A DNA stretch of 64,000 nucleotides from Dioszegia crocea. Taxonomy: Eukaryota; Basidiomycota; Tremellomycetes; Tremellales; Bulleribasidiaceae. The notes below the pieces were generated by a model that saw only the letters and a list, made by a program, of their open reading frames with translations, had not been told where the DNA came from and ran no database searches. Numbering within the stretch: the first letter of the stretch is position 1; the number at the start of each line of letters is the position of its first letter. The DNA lies in the NCBI GenBank assembly GCA_001600615.1, contig BCKK01000002.1, forward strand, positions 1,394,809 through 1,458,808, in the 5' to 3' direction. A program made the position numbers and the translations under genes. Below are positions 37,167 to 47,756 of the stretch, one piece after another.

Positions 37167-37961
37167 GGTCGGAAGGTCGAAGCCAAGCAGAAGTGTATGA
37201 AGTAAAGATGAAGAGGGAATGTCCGAAGGGATGTGTTGAGGGATCTGAAACCTAGGACCACTGATGAGCGCTGAGCCTTGCTGTCCCTCTGCATAGGTGG
37301 AGAGCTCACCAGCCAGAACCCATGGATCGCCGTACCCCTACCTGCTGTGTTGACACTATACGGCACTGAGCCCGCTCTGAGCCAAATATGAGGAATGTGT
37401 CGGACCGGGCGGGTCGGAGTGGCTGAACAAAAGCTGTTGATTGAAGTTGATGAGCCCTTCAAGCCTTTTTGCGGGGGTTCGGGTTCGGCGAAGGGGGATC
37501 TGGCCACCGGGGCCTTGGTGGATGGTGAGTATCATCAGCTGTATGCGAATTTCGCGACCGTGTATCCAAAGGAGGTCTGGATGCCGCATACACGGGGGTA
37601 GGAAGGGGGAGTCGTCGTTACTGCGCGCTAAAGGAGGGCCCCGTTTCATGTTTGCTGATTTTTGATCGTTGTTCGATGGAGCTCCGTATGAATCGGGACC
37701 CCTCAGATGACAGTGCATAGCACTGGCTGGGGCATGACATGAGCATATAGGATATATGGTGCATTTCAGATGGATTGCTCATACCGCCTTACAATGGTCA
37801 GCGTAGCATGACATTGAGACCGATGATGACATGAGTTGATGACAAACAATTTCCACAATCGGCAACTTGCCGTGATTGATAATCGGATAATCGCCGCCCG
37901 CTCCACCAAGCCATAGGTATAAAACCAGTCTCCCCTTTGTCCTCTTACCTTTCTCCTCCAT
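37167..37961. other. Divergent promoter region (RhoGEF / glutaredoxin)
   Basis: The GEF side may include a 5' intron (acceptor near 37248). The open frame at 37507-37115 lacks an ATG and domain. The glutaredoxin side has a TATA box. Confidence 0.4.
37918..37924 (+). promoter_or_regulatory. TATA box of the glutaredoxin gene
   Basis: TATAAAA ends 37 bases before the first ATG of the glutaredoxin gene. Such a short distance would put the transcript start very near or past that ATG. Confidence 0.55.
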
Positions 37962-38492
37962 ATGATCCGAACATTGACCTCTCTCCCACTTCGAGCAGCC
38001 ACAACTTTCAGATCAACATCCACAGCTCCCACCACACTTTTCAAACACTTCAAAATAGGCTCATCACTTTCCACAACCGCCGCCGTCAATATGGCCAACG
38101 TTAAGCAGCTCGTCGATCAGGGCATCAAGGACAACAATGTCATTGTGTACGGAAAGTCGTACTGCCCGGTGAGTCTTGTCGACTGAATACGTCCTTGGCC
38201 GATTGAACACTTGCTGACTAACAGTACTGCCAGCGAGCCAAGAAGCTCATCCAGGAGGAGACCTCCGACTTTGTCTACATTGACATCGACCACCGAGACG
38301 ATGGATGTGAGTGATGTATCAGCGGGTCTTAAAGGCATAGCTGACCCAATAGCTGAGATTCAGGCGTACCTCAAGCAGCTGAACGGCCAGGGCACCGTCC
38401 CCCACGTCTACATCGGCCAGCAGTTCGTTGGCGGTTGCTCCGAGCTCCAGGCCATCCCCAAGGCCGAGCTCAAGGCCCGACTCAACAAGTAG
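37962..38492 (+). CDS. GRX: Dithiol glutaredoxin with two in-frame starts
   Basis: This enzyme reduces protein and glutathione disulfides with glutathione. The core reads NVIVYGKSYCPYCQRAKKLI (active site CPYC), DFVYIDIDHRDDG, QLNGQGTVPHVYIGQQFVGG (cis-Pro TVP and GG) and IPKAELKARLNK. From the first ATG (37962) there is a 43-residue basic, Ser/Thr-rich leader (MIRTLTSLPLRAATTFRSTS) typical of mitochondrial import. A second ATG at 38091 (MANVKQLVDQ) would give the cytosolic form, as known for yeast Grx2. Intron 1 splits the CPYC motif between Pro and Tyr; intron 2 lies after HRDDG. The leader and dual start are seen directly; dual targeting is inferred. Confidence 0.93.
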
Positions 38493-38643
38493 AGAGAAGT
38501 AGAGATGCATACAACTTGAGCACAGATGTGTTTCGGCTCATGGCTTGCTGCCTGATGGTGACGATTCGAGTCTACTTGCTAATCGCCGCCCTCCTGCAGT
38601 TAAACTGACCCGCAGATTCAGAATCAACATCGCTCATCTAGCA

Positions 38644-40392
38644 TCAAACAGGCTCACTCCCGAACCACCTCCGTATCCCTGTCAACTCATTATGCCACCT
38701 TTCCCATTTCCCCACCATCTTCTCCATCTCCGCTTTACTCGGCAGCACATCTACGTCCGAATCCCCACCTTCGACTCCTTCTGCCGCCTGGTGCAGCGCA
38801 ATCAACTTGGTGGTCAATTGCTGATAAGCAGGATACAGCTCTTCGTATCGATCCCTCAGCTCTTCCGGATCATCAGGCCTTTCAGATGTAGTTGTGGATG
38901 GTGTGGATGATTTGGGTTGATGTTTGAGCTGAAGGGGTTGAGGTGGGGATTTACGCTTGGTGAATGACAGAGGTGATTTCGTGGGGGCCGAATCCTTCAC
39001 AGCAACTGCTGCTTTCGTTTTGGGAGTTCCCGCTCCACGCTGCTTTGCTCTTCCCCTAGAACTCTCTAGTTCCTCTTCCTCGCTCGACGTGAACTCCGGC
39101 GACGGCTGGCGATCACGTTTTCGCTTCTTCTCCCCCTTGCCCTTCCCGTCCCGTTCGTCCGATCGACTGGACGTGTCTGACCGCTCCGCCTTGTCCACCG
39201 TGCCATTACGTTTCTTTGACACTTTGTCCGGCGTGTTTGACAGAGCTGATGGACCCGCTCGGGGACTGGCTACGCCATTGGCAGCCTTCGACGCTGGAGC
39301 TGAGGTCGAGCGGACTTGCTCCGCCCGGAATTTGGCCATTTCGCGAGCCACTACGCCCTTCTTGGAACCAGACGAAGATGTCGTGGATAGTCGGTGTTTA
39401 GGGATGCTAGTGGAAGAGGATGGGGGATTGTCGGCGGGGGTCTCAGACGAGGTAGTTGTCGCAGCAGTGGGAGCAGGTGCCTCTCGCGCTCGTCGAGGTG
39501 GGGGTTGAGTTACTGGAGCTGGTGGTGTTGGATCTCTGACTGGCGCAACAGCCGCTTCAGCCAGCTTCCGCTCAAGATCCATCCGCTCGTCCGCATCTGG
39601 AGGAAATTCCAGCTCGTCAAAAGCCTCTTTGGCCAGTTCGCCGACCCTTGCTTGTTCCTCCGGGGTATATCGCCAATCGGCCAATTTGATTTTCGTATAT
39701 TGAGATGGTTGGAGAGAGTAACGAGGGGGATTTTCGTCGACCTGTCTGCCGACCTGACTGTCAGCGTTGCGAGTAGACGAAACATACCACTTTGACGACG
39801 CGCATAACGTCCGTTTCTGCCCCTCCCACCTTTCCCACGATTTCCTCCACACTAGCTGGACCCAGCGCCAGGTGCTGTACGACCCTTGTTTTGAGCGGGA
39901 TGACTGGGGCTGCCCCACTCGCAGTCGCGCCCACTGGACTCGAGTGACTACGTGCAAGCGGCACGGCAGCCTGTTGTTTCACCCTTGCCAGACCATTGCT
40001 TTCTCCGCCTGTGCCATGTTTGTGTGCTTTGTCTGGAGCGCGTGCGACTTCCGTGGCTTTTGACGAGGAAGCAACGGAGAAGGGTACGGATAGACGAGTG
40101 CTTGCTACGCCGAGAGGCTGGAGCGAGTCGGACAGCTCGTATATCTCGGTAGGGTTCAGGGGTTGGGTATCCATTGCAATGGTGCGATCAGGCAGTATCA
40201 AGCTCTTCTGGTGAGCTCACGGTGCTGAGAGAGACTCACGAGCTTGGCTTCATTGTGCGATATCTGCAGGCTGCCAGAGCCTGACGCTAGGATACGCTCC
40301 CATATATCCTGAGGAAACTTGACGAGGAACGCGGGTTTGGATGACCGAGGTGAGGTGCCGAGTGGGATAGGGGAGGGGTCTGGCTGGGCCAT
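38644..40392 (-). CDS. ELL: ELL-family RNA polymerase II elongation factor
   Basis: ELL proteins suppress pausing of RNA polymerase II. The ATG at 40392 gives MAQPDPSPIPLGTSPRSSKP, then FLVKFPQDIWERILASGSGS. Later comes VIPLKTRVVQHLALGPASVE with EIVGKVGG, a winged-helix-like ELL N-terminal part, and NPPRYSLQPSQYTKIKLADW. A long charged linker follows (KKGVVAREMAKFRAEQVR, KGEKKRKRDRQPSPE). The C-terminus is an occludin-homology domain: DPEELRDRYEELYPAYQQLT, KLIALHQAAEG and MVGKWERWHNELTGIRRWFG. The N- and C-terminal pair is diagnostic. Two short introns lie near 39750-39786 and 40200-40240. Confidence 0.85.
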
Positions 40393-40852
40393 TATGGCGA
40401 AGACGGCGATGTCAGATGGGCATGTAGATTGAAAGCTACTTGACAAGGCAAAGGTAGTGTTGGTAGATTAAGAAAGGAACAAGGCGAAGGCAAGGTAAGG
40501 GGTCGGGGAATAGAAGCTCCGCTTTGTTAACTTGTTGCCATGCCAAATCGGATCAAGCCGAGCTCACTCATGCACTCAACCAAAGACATCTTGCATTGGG
40601 TTCACTTCAATCTTGTATACTAGCTAGTCTAGCGCTATAGCCATGATACGATAACAGCGATCACTGTGCTTGGCCCAGTATACCGGAGCATGACCTATCG
40701 ACAAGCTCCCCAGCCAGGCGAGGATCCCGGCCGAGGCGTCACCGGTCACCACACACACCTTGTGTGTTCTGGCAGATTTTTCCATCACTCAACCTTCGCT
40801 AACGGATGGTATGGCGCTTTGTTCATTCTACCGGTCTTTCATCAATGCTGAA
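40393..40852. other. Divergent promoter region (ELL / GH5)
   Basis: The region is rich in short repeats of no clear kind. The open frame continues upstream of the GH5 ATG to 40760 but would spoil the signal peptide, so I do not use it. Confidence 0.4.
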
Positions 40853-42545
40853 ATGCTAATCCCACTCATCCTTTTGACTACCTTCTTGGCCGCTACGATA
40901 AAAGGCAGCAGGCTTCCGCACGAGCTCTCTTCGAGGTGTTTCCAGTGGGGCAAAGAGCCAGTTCGGGGCGTGAACCTGGGTGGATGGCTAGTGCTAGAGG
41001 TAAGCTATGTCCTGAGATCGCTGACGTTCCAGCCATGGATTACTCCGTCGCTATTCGAGGACAAGCCGGAATGGGTCGTAGATGAATGGTCATACGGCGT
41101 ATACTGGAGAAATCAGAAAGATGCGTATGGCGAGATCCGGGATCATTGGCGGAGCTGGTATCAAAAGTCGGACCTGGCAGCGATGAAGCGTGTGGGATTG
41201 GTGAGTAAAGGTTGGGCAAGGCTGATGGTAGAATACAGTACGGATACCGATAGGCTGTGAGTGCGAAAGAGTGCAGAGCTCATCCCAGACTGGTCACTGA
41301 TCCCCCTCGACACCGCTGAACCCTACCTACCAGGAGCGTTTGATTTCCTCAAACTCGGTGTGAATTGGGCACAGCAGGTCGGGCTGAATGTCATGATTGA
41401 CCTACACGGCGCTCCGGGCTCGCAAAACGGATTCGACAATAGCGGACTACGAGGCCCAAGCGAGTGGTTATGGAACCAGACGAATGCGGATCGATCGATA
41501 AACGCGTTGAAGGTGCTCGTGCGCGAGTTCACCCAGCCTAGCTATGCTAGGACGGTCACTGCGATCGGGCTACTCAGTGAGCCGTTCCCTGCCAATGGGG
41601 AACAGGTGGGGTTTCTGAAGAAGTTCATGGAGGATGCGTATCGAGAGTTGAGGGCTTTGCAAACGCAGGAACATCTGGTGTTGGTTCTGGATGCAGGTGA
41701 GTTTAAGATGGTTCGGGCTGATGTAGCGTATCAGGGCTTACCGACATGGCACGACTATATGGTCAAGGGCTATTATGATGTTGGGGTAGATACTGTAAGT
41801 CATGATATGGCTTGGCTGATCCGCAGCATAGCTACACAATGTGAGCTTATCTAGTGATATGGCTGAATTCAGGTTCAACAACTATACTCTCGTCCTGGGA
41901 TACAACCAAGTCTTGCAGTGGTTTTGCAACCAGACCGACTACTTTCGCGAATCAGACAAGACGCACTGGACCATCATTGGAGAGTTTACACGTAAGTTTG
42001 TTTCTGGGTACGCTGACAATAGCTGCACATACCGACTGCGCTCGTTGGTTGAACGGGCGAGGAAGAGGGGCGAGATGGGACAATACCCTGAATGGGTCGT
42101 TTCCGTACGTTTCTCCCTGAGGTTGGAGCTGACTATAGGCTGAGTTTCCCGGGCGACTGTCAGAAGAAGACTGGGCCAGATCCAAGTGGTTGGGATGGGG
42201 ACTATATCGATCATCTAGCGGAATCATTCGAGACTCAGACTTATGTCTACGAGCAATCAGTAGGTACAGCGTTCGAGGCGTGAGCTCACGTCAGTCTGGA
42301 TGGATCATGTGGACGTGGAAGAATGAGGAAGCGGCGGATTGGTCCATGGTCAAGGGCATCACGTACGGGTGGATCCCAACACCGGTTTGGAACAAGACTA
42401 GAGGGTGAGTGAATCATCCGGTAAAAGCTGATAGACCAGGAGGCCATGCGCCGCTGTAGCCATGGCGGTGTCAGCCGGGAGGGAGATACGGTCGACATGG
42501 ATAGCGCCCTTGCTTGGACTAGGTGCATCGCTGCTAGTCGTATGA
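40853..42545 (+). CDS. Secreted GH5 exo-beta-1,3-glucanase-like protein
   Basis: The start MLIPLILLTTFLAATIKG is a signal peptide. The body follows fungal Exg1-type GH5: [86 protein letters not shown] (nucleophile Glu), TDCARWLNG, GWDGDYIDHLAESF and IMWTWKNEEAADWSMVKGIT. The acid/base motif, normally Asn-Glu-Pro, reads Ser-Glu-Pro in AIGLLSEPF (41576-41584). About seven introns are removed. With acceptor GACCAG near 42440 the C-terminus becomes GRPCAAVAMAVS, then a hydrophobic WIAPLLGLGASLLVV, possibly a GPI signal; with acceptor GATAG it would stop at GGHAPL. I prefer the first because it restores the family's terminal Cys. Confidence 0.88.
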
Positions 42546-43549
42546 TGTATCCGCTTCTCCACTTTCCAACTTCTCCACCTCGTTCATAACCTCGAGCTCT
42601 CGTACACGTCGCCGTATCCTCTCGCGCCGTTCTTTGCCATATCGAGCGGCATCACCCCGGGCCTCGGCCAATGCTTGGGATGCACTGAGATGTCAGAAGA
42701 AGTCGCACCTTAGGAGTCGACTCACCTTTGATGTTGCGCTTGCAAGAGCTCACGATGTGATTCTGTCGCCATGCCGACACGCTGAAATTGAACCCAGGCC
42801 ACCACAACGCACTGATGTTAGCTCGAGCAGCACGACCACTCACAACTCCAGCAAACAAGGACATAAACTTCATGTTGGACATGTAGACCACTTCCCCATT
42901 TCCCTTTGGCGGAGTCGCAAACTCGTCGCCATACTGCCATTGCTCCTGCTGCCACCCCGTCTCGGTGCTGCGATACCCCCTTGATCCCGCCTCCCAAGAT
43001 GCTGCGCCGCCTCTGCGTCGAGCGTGCACTTCTGAGCGCATCTGCGCGTCTGACCAGGTATCACGCACAGCCTGACCGGTAGGCGACCATCCAAAACCCG
43101 TTTGATTGTAAGAGGAGCGAGATTGAGGTTGCGAGAGGAGGCTATAGGCGCGATGCAGGGTGGCAAAGTGCTCAGGTGAGGAAGAAGGGTGGCTGGAATC
43201 GGGATGGAGAATCATGGCTAGGCGGTAATCTATTAATCAGCTCGAGTGTCACTATAAGCTTACATGTCTGCTTGATCTCGCTATCGCTTGCCGAGCGCTC
43301 GAGACCGAGGACCTCGTAAGGATTCGGAGGACCGCCATTCCGGCCCTTCTCAGGAAATCGGTAGTCACTGTCCACTACGCGCTCCTTGCCCTTATGAGAG
43401 GGTCGTGCTCGTCGAGTTCGAGATGGACCTGCCTCCGCTGGTTGCTCATCGTCCGCAGGCAGTCGGGCGGCATGGGCAAAGCGGGTCAACGGGACACGAG
43501 GTGAGGCCAGCGCTGCAATTTTGGTGGCTACTCTTGAGCGTCCGAGCAT
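42534..43549 (-). CDS. DnaJ-domain protein with one membrane span
   Basis: This is a J-protein, an Hsp70 co-chaperone. It starts MLGRSRVATKIAALASPRVP, a basic leader suggesting mitochondria. The J domain is PPNPYEVLGLERSASDSEIK and, after an intron, YRLAMILHPDSSHPSS (HPD intact) and HFATLHRAYSLLSQPQSRSS. A glycine/arginine-rich part follows, then one membrane span (MSLFAGVCVVVAWVQFQRVG) and a charged helix (ASQALAEARGDAARYGKERR, ELEVMNEVEKLESGEADTSY). Intron phases fit exactly when the introns after MSLFAGV and after QAQHQ are used. The stop at 42534 lies inside the last codons of the converging GH5 gene. Confidence 0.82.
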
Positions 43550-43996
43550 GGCGGTGCACGAATTATGCTGTAGGTTCGCAGTGCTAGGCGCCTTAGGTGA
43601 GGATGCGTGCTGGACTCATGTCTGGCCATCTGGCTGGGTGCGCCGATCGATCTGGGCGGTAGAGTGGATTAAGGTTCGGCGATCTCCGGGCAGAGCTGAA
43701 ACGTGTGGGGCCCCAGCTCATCCTCCCATCACCCTTCGCCTTCAACCATCCTATCCATCCATCACCCTTCTTGAACACCATTTCCCCTCTGCTATCACTG
43801 CTTCCTCTCAGACACCCAATCATAGCATTGATAGAATCCAAGAAAGAGAACAAGAGTGAGTGAACCAGGCCGCAAGAAACAGCGCCTTGGGTGGACGAGG
43901 GACCCTTCGCGACAGTTGATCGACATCCCTCAAACCTTGCACCCCTCTCCAGGGCTATGGACCTCCTCAAGTCAAGAGCTGACCTAACAGGGTAAG
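43550..43996. other. Divergent promoter region
   Basis: This lies between the DnaJ gene and the disordered-protein gene. A CTGACCTAACAG stretch just before the ATG at 43997 looks like the end of a 5' UTR intron. Confidence 0.4.
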
Positions 43997-45050
43997 ATGG
44001 CACCATCCGTCACAAACAAGGCAGCTCTTGACTCTACGCGCGACCGCGCACTACCAGTCACGCGAGCTCTCGACCGGCCTGTGTGGTACCCAGAGCATCA
44101 TGGTAAGTGACTCCTTTGGGCCGTAGAAGTTCACTCGCCACCATATCAGAGCTCGCCAACCTCTCTCCAATTGTCGTAAGTGGCAGTCTTCGGCGACAAC
44201 ACGGACACGTCCGCCTCGCAGCGCTTCGCCAGCTAGCTCGGAATGGCGCCATTCGAGTCCCCCCTATCGAGACGGCCCGGCGTCACTCTTCGCTTCCCCG
44301 AGAGGTTCTCGACCGATCACTCCCTCCTGTCCCGCTTGATCCAGTGATTACCGACAGCAAGAAGCCCGGCCACTTTGCCATCAAGAGAAAGTCTGTGCCT
44401 GGCCATGGGTCTCTTCCTACAACCCCAACTACGCCGAGCTGGGTCAAACAGCCTCTCTACTCTCCCTGGCGCGTGTCAGCTTCTTCCCCTATCGTCTCAC
44501 AGGTGTACACTACTCCGCGCCCAGTCACATCCGCCCCGGCCACGCCCGTCGCCTTTCACACCCCTCGTCAGGCCTTGAGCCCCCTCCTCACGGCACCTCA
44601 ATCGACCTTGACTTCCCCCATAGCCCAGCCGAGGGAGCAGAACGAGATCCCCAGTCCGACTCGTACTCGCCTTATACCAGGAGCTAGAGTCAAACAGGCG
44701 GTAGAGAAGATCGAGAACATTACGGTGAGCCATTCAACTGAGCAAGCTGACAATCAGGTTGGCCCGACCAATGATACGGTGTCTACACCAGTTAAGGGTA
44801 CGTTAAGCAGTTGTTCGAGCTGACCCCAGCCCTCGGCGCCATCGTCGACAAGCCCTGCCCCATTTCATCCGCTGGTCTCAGCGCCGAGACTCGCCGCATT
44901 AGTAAGCAAGAGCTGGAATCAGCTGATGATAGTGGCCGAAGCTCGGCTCCGACGCAAGCACACTTAGACTCGTCCTTACTTTCGATTTCGATTTCGCTGC
45001 TTTCATGCATGACGTTTTTTGTCCTGAATATTGGCCAACCTAAGCCTTGA
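43997..45050 (+). CDS. Disordered protein with hydrophobic C-terminus, unrecognised
   Basis: Exons join as MAPSVTNKAALDSTRDRALP, RPVWYPEHHELANLSPIV, LRRQHGHVRLAALRQLARNG and a long Ser/Thr/Pro region (FHTPRQALSPLLTAPQST). After RVKQAVEKIENIT two more introns lead to ALGAIVDKPCPISSAGLSAE and a terminal hydrophobic helix, SLLSISISLLSCMTFFVLNI, ending GQPKP. I know no family. The single C-terminal span suggests a tail-anchored membrane protein facing the cytosol. The many S/TP sites suggest phosphorylation. The last 11 bases overlap the converging PA2G4-like gene. Confidence 0.7.
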
Positions 45051-46472
45051 CAGCTGATACCTCCTCAACAGCAACTTCGGTCTTTCCCTTCTTCTTCTTG
45101 GCGACACGCAGGGGCTGGGTCAACAGAGTCTTTAGGGTCTCGTCCTGGAGCGACTTCTCCGACTTGACCTTGTCACTGGGGTCAGCGCTGCTTGGAGGTT
45201 AAACTTACGCAGAGTACCAAACTGGGACGGGTGAAAGTAGCAAGGGTCCAGCGGGAAGTAGGGCGACTATTGTCAGCGCATCCCAAGGTGTGACTCACTT
45301 GTGAAGAAGAACTCGGCGACGAGTGTGCCGGCGTTGGTGTGGACAATATCGTATGACTTCAACAGACCTGCCATTAGCCACATCAAGATTTTAGCTTACC
45401 GTGTGCGACAGCCTCTTGAACGGCAATACGGGCCCGCTTCTCATCCTCCAAAGATCGTAGAGTGAAGGGGAATGCTCCGGCCTTCTTTTGGATTTCCGAA
45501 AACACAGTTCGCGAGGTCTTCATCTTCAACTGGTAGTTGATCTCTCCTGCGCGCTTGTAGACGGATGTTCGGGATGCATCGGGTTTGGCCTAACATCAGC
45601 GACGTCACAGCCGAGCTTACCTTTCCATCTGCGCCAGTAACAATGAGGATGTCCACACCGTAGACTTCACCCTCGGCAAATGTCACAGTCTCGTGCTCAC
45701 GCCTGTGTTCCGGGCTGGGGTTGACGACGATCCGCTTCTTGCCATCTGTGACGTTCTTCTCGTGTTGGCAACTTAGCATGCCCTCAACACCGGCACATCC
45801 GTACTCCTTGGCGACCTTCTCCACAGCCTCGGTAACGTCCCAGTTCTTGCCTCCAATCTTAAGGGTTCGCATGGCGATTTGGGCAGCCTCATATGCAGCC
45901 TTGACGACATCGGCGGCGGGTCCGTCGGTCTTGCCACCGAGAATGACGGTCTCGGCGTGGGTGACGGCGAAACCATCGAGCTGAATACCCATCATGATCT
46001 TGACGACATCTCCGTCCTTTAGCTCAACCTCGGGGTCGGAAGGGAGGGGTGTGAAGTGGGCAACGACATTGTTGACGGAGAGGGTAGTGGGAAAGGCGAT
46101 ACCTGGAATTAGCTGCGTCAATGTCCAGACCTACCCTTGCCGATCTTGACACCGTTCTTGGCCTTGTTCCATAGAGGAGCAACGGCATCGTTGATGGTCT
46201 TGTCACCCCTGAAGTTAGCGGAGACTCGGGGTCGACTCACTCAATGCACAGATCCAAGACCTTCTTTCCTGATGTAACGGAAGGGATGAACTTCTTCAGC
46301 ACTTCCGCAAGCACCTGACCGGCAGAGGTGTACTTGTTCACACTGGAGTCAGCTCGGCGGGTTGGACAACTTACGCATCCTCGGTAAGGCCCTTCTCTTC
46401 GGGCTTTTCGGTCTTCTCAACGGCGGGTGCGGCCTTCTTGAGCTGAACTTCGGGTACTGTTTCGGCGGACAT
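45040..46472 (-). CDS. PA2G4/EBP1 homologue (pita-bread fold)
   Basis: These are methionine-aminopeptidase-like proteins without known peptidase activity that bind ribosomes, RNA or curved DNA (S. pombe Cdb4, human EBP1). It starts MSAETVPEVQLKKAAPAVEK at 46472. Exons give NKYTSAGQVLAEVLKKFIPS, VLDLCIEGDKTI, GIAFPTTLSVNNVVAHFTPL, DVVKIMMGIQLDGFAVTHAE, GVEGMLSCQHEKNVTDGKKR and FAEGEVYGVDILIVTGADGK. The lysine-rich C-terminus (LRVAKKKKGKTEV) is the EBP1 nucleic-acid-binding tail. About seven introns are removed. DGFAVTHAET lacks the full MetAP metal set, as in EBP1. Confidence 0.92.
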
Positions 46473-46622
46473 GTTATTCAGATGCGCTGTAGATGAGTGT
46501 AGTTGTGGTAGAATGAGCGAGATGAAAGGAATTCTCAACCTAGGGTGAGAAGCCAAATTCTGCCCCTTTCGGTAATTCAAGAAATGCCTCGTGTGACGTC
46601 AAGCCCGTGCGTCTATATACAA

Positions 46623-47756
46623 CTATTGCCCGATATACTTGTCCATCTCCCTCCATACCACCTCGTCGCCTCCCTCCTTCAACTCCCCAACGAGCGCGAC
46701 GTAGGTCAGCCACCACCACTGGTTAACCTCGTCGTATTCGGTCAGGGAGGTCTGTGGTGGGCTGTTGGCGACGAGTTTTGCCAATCCCGATGGGAGGCCG
46801 GATGTTGGCGCCACGGGCGGCATGTTCAAGGAGGATGATATAGATGAAGGTCGCTTATCCCAAGGCTTTGCAAGACTACATCAGCTTTGTAAAGGAGGCA
46901 AACTTACATATAGTGTATGTTGCGAACTTCTGTATCTTGCCATACGTCAGGGTGGACGGCGCGAAGCGGTTTTAGCGCATTGGTCCACCATGGTAAAGGC
47001 TTCCAGCGGCCGTGGAAGGCTTCAGCAATGACGTCCTGGTCGGCGAACTTGGATGCTGCGATGGTTGGGGATGTGTGAAGGAAGTGGATGAGGGAGTCAA
47101 GGGTGGAAGACATGGGTTTAAGAATGACCAGACCAGAGTTTAGGAGGTGGGCGGTGCGTGGTCCGTCTACGGCGGGTATAGCTGGCTGGTTCAGCTCCTC
47201 GTGGCGGGATTGCAGCGATATCGAGCAGTTGGCAGGTACCCTGATGTCAGCGAAGCCGGGGGTGAACTCACCAGTCCTCAGGGTAATGGGCGATTTTGAA
47301 AGGGTTGCAGACGCATGCAGGAGCAGCGGCAATCCAGTCATCCCCCGGTAGCTCCATATCGAACAGATCGTCCATCTCTCGCAAGATAAGCATGTCAGAG
47401 TCGATCAGGATAACCCGCTCAAACTCGGTGAGGCCGAACACGGCGAGTTTCGTCCAGGCGTCGTTGAACCGGTTGAATGAGGTGTCAAAGCCGGCATGTT
47501 GGCTGTCTCCAGGGGATATGTGATCAACGTCAACGATGCGCAGGCCGGACTTCTGGAGAACGTCACGGCATGATTGAGGTAAGGTGTCGGTTGCCATAAT
47601 CACCAAAGGGTGTTTTGACACAGCTTGCAACGTGCGATTGAGGACCAGCGCGCCTGTCATCAGCAACGGGTTCCTGCGTTGTGGCTTACCTGCTAAGTAG
47701 GTCGGCTGAGTCAATAGCGTCGCCCATACTCTGATCTCCTTCGCAGCTATAGTCAT
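46623..47756 (-). CDS. GT8-family glycosyltransferase
   Basis: This resembles the glycogenin/galactinol-synthase group. The ATG at 47756 gives MTIAAKEIRVWATLLTQPTY, then (after an intron) ALVLNRTLQAVSKHPLVIMA, NRFNDAWTKLAVFGLTEFER and VILIDSDMLILREMDDLFDM; DSD is the Mn2+-binding DxD. LNSGLVILKPMSS and FADQDVIAEAFHGRWKPLPW follow, with HPDVWQDTEVRNIHYILDKP (conserved HYxxxKPW) near the end. There is no signal peptide, so the protein is probably cytosolic. The frame is open up to 48059 but that extension lacks family similarity. The sugar donor is likely UDP-linked (family knowledge); the acceptor is unknown. Confidence 0.88.

Noticed and set aside
37115..37507. Reverse open frame of 130 codons upstream of the RhoGEF start
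   Set aside because: It lacks an ATG and a domain and is in a different frame from the GEF exon; only the idea of a 5' intron was kept.
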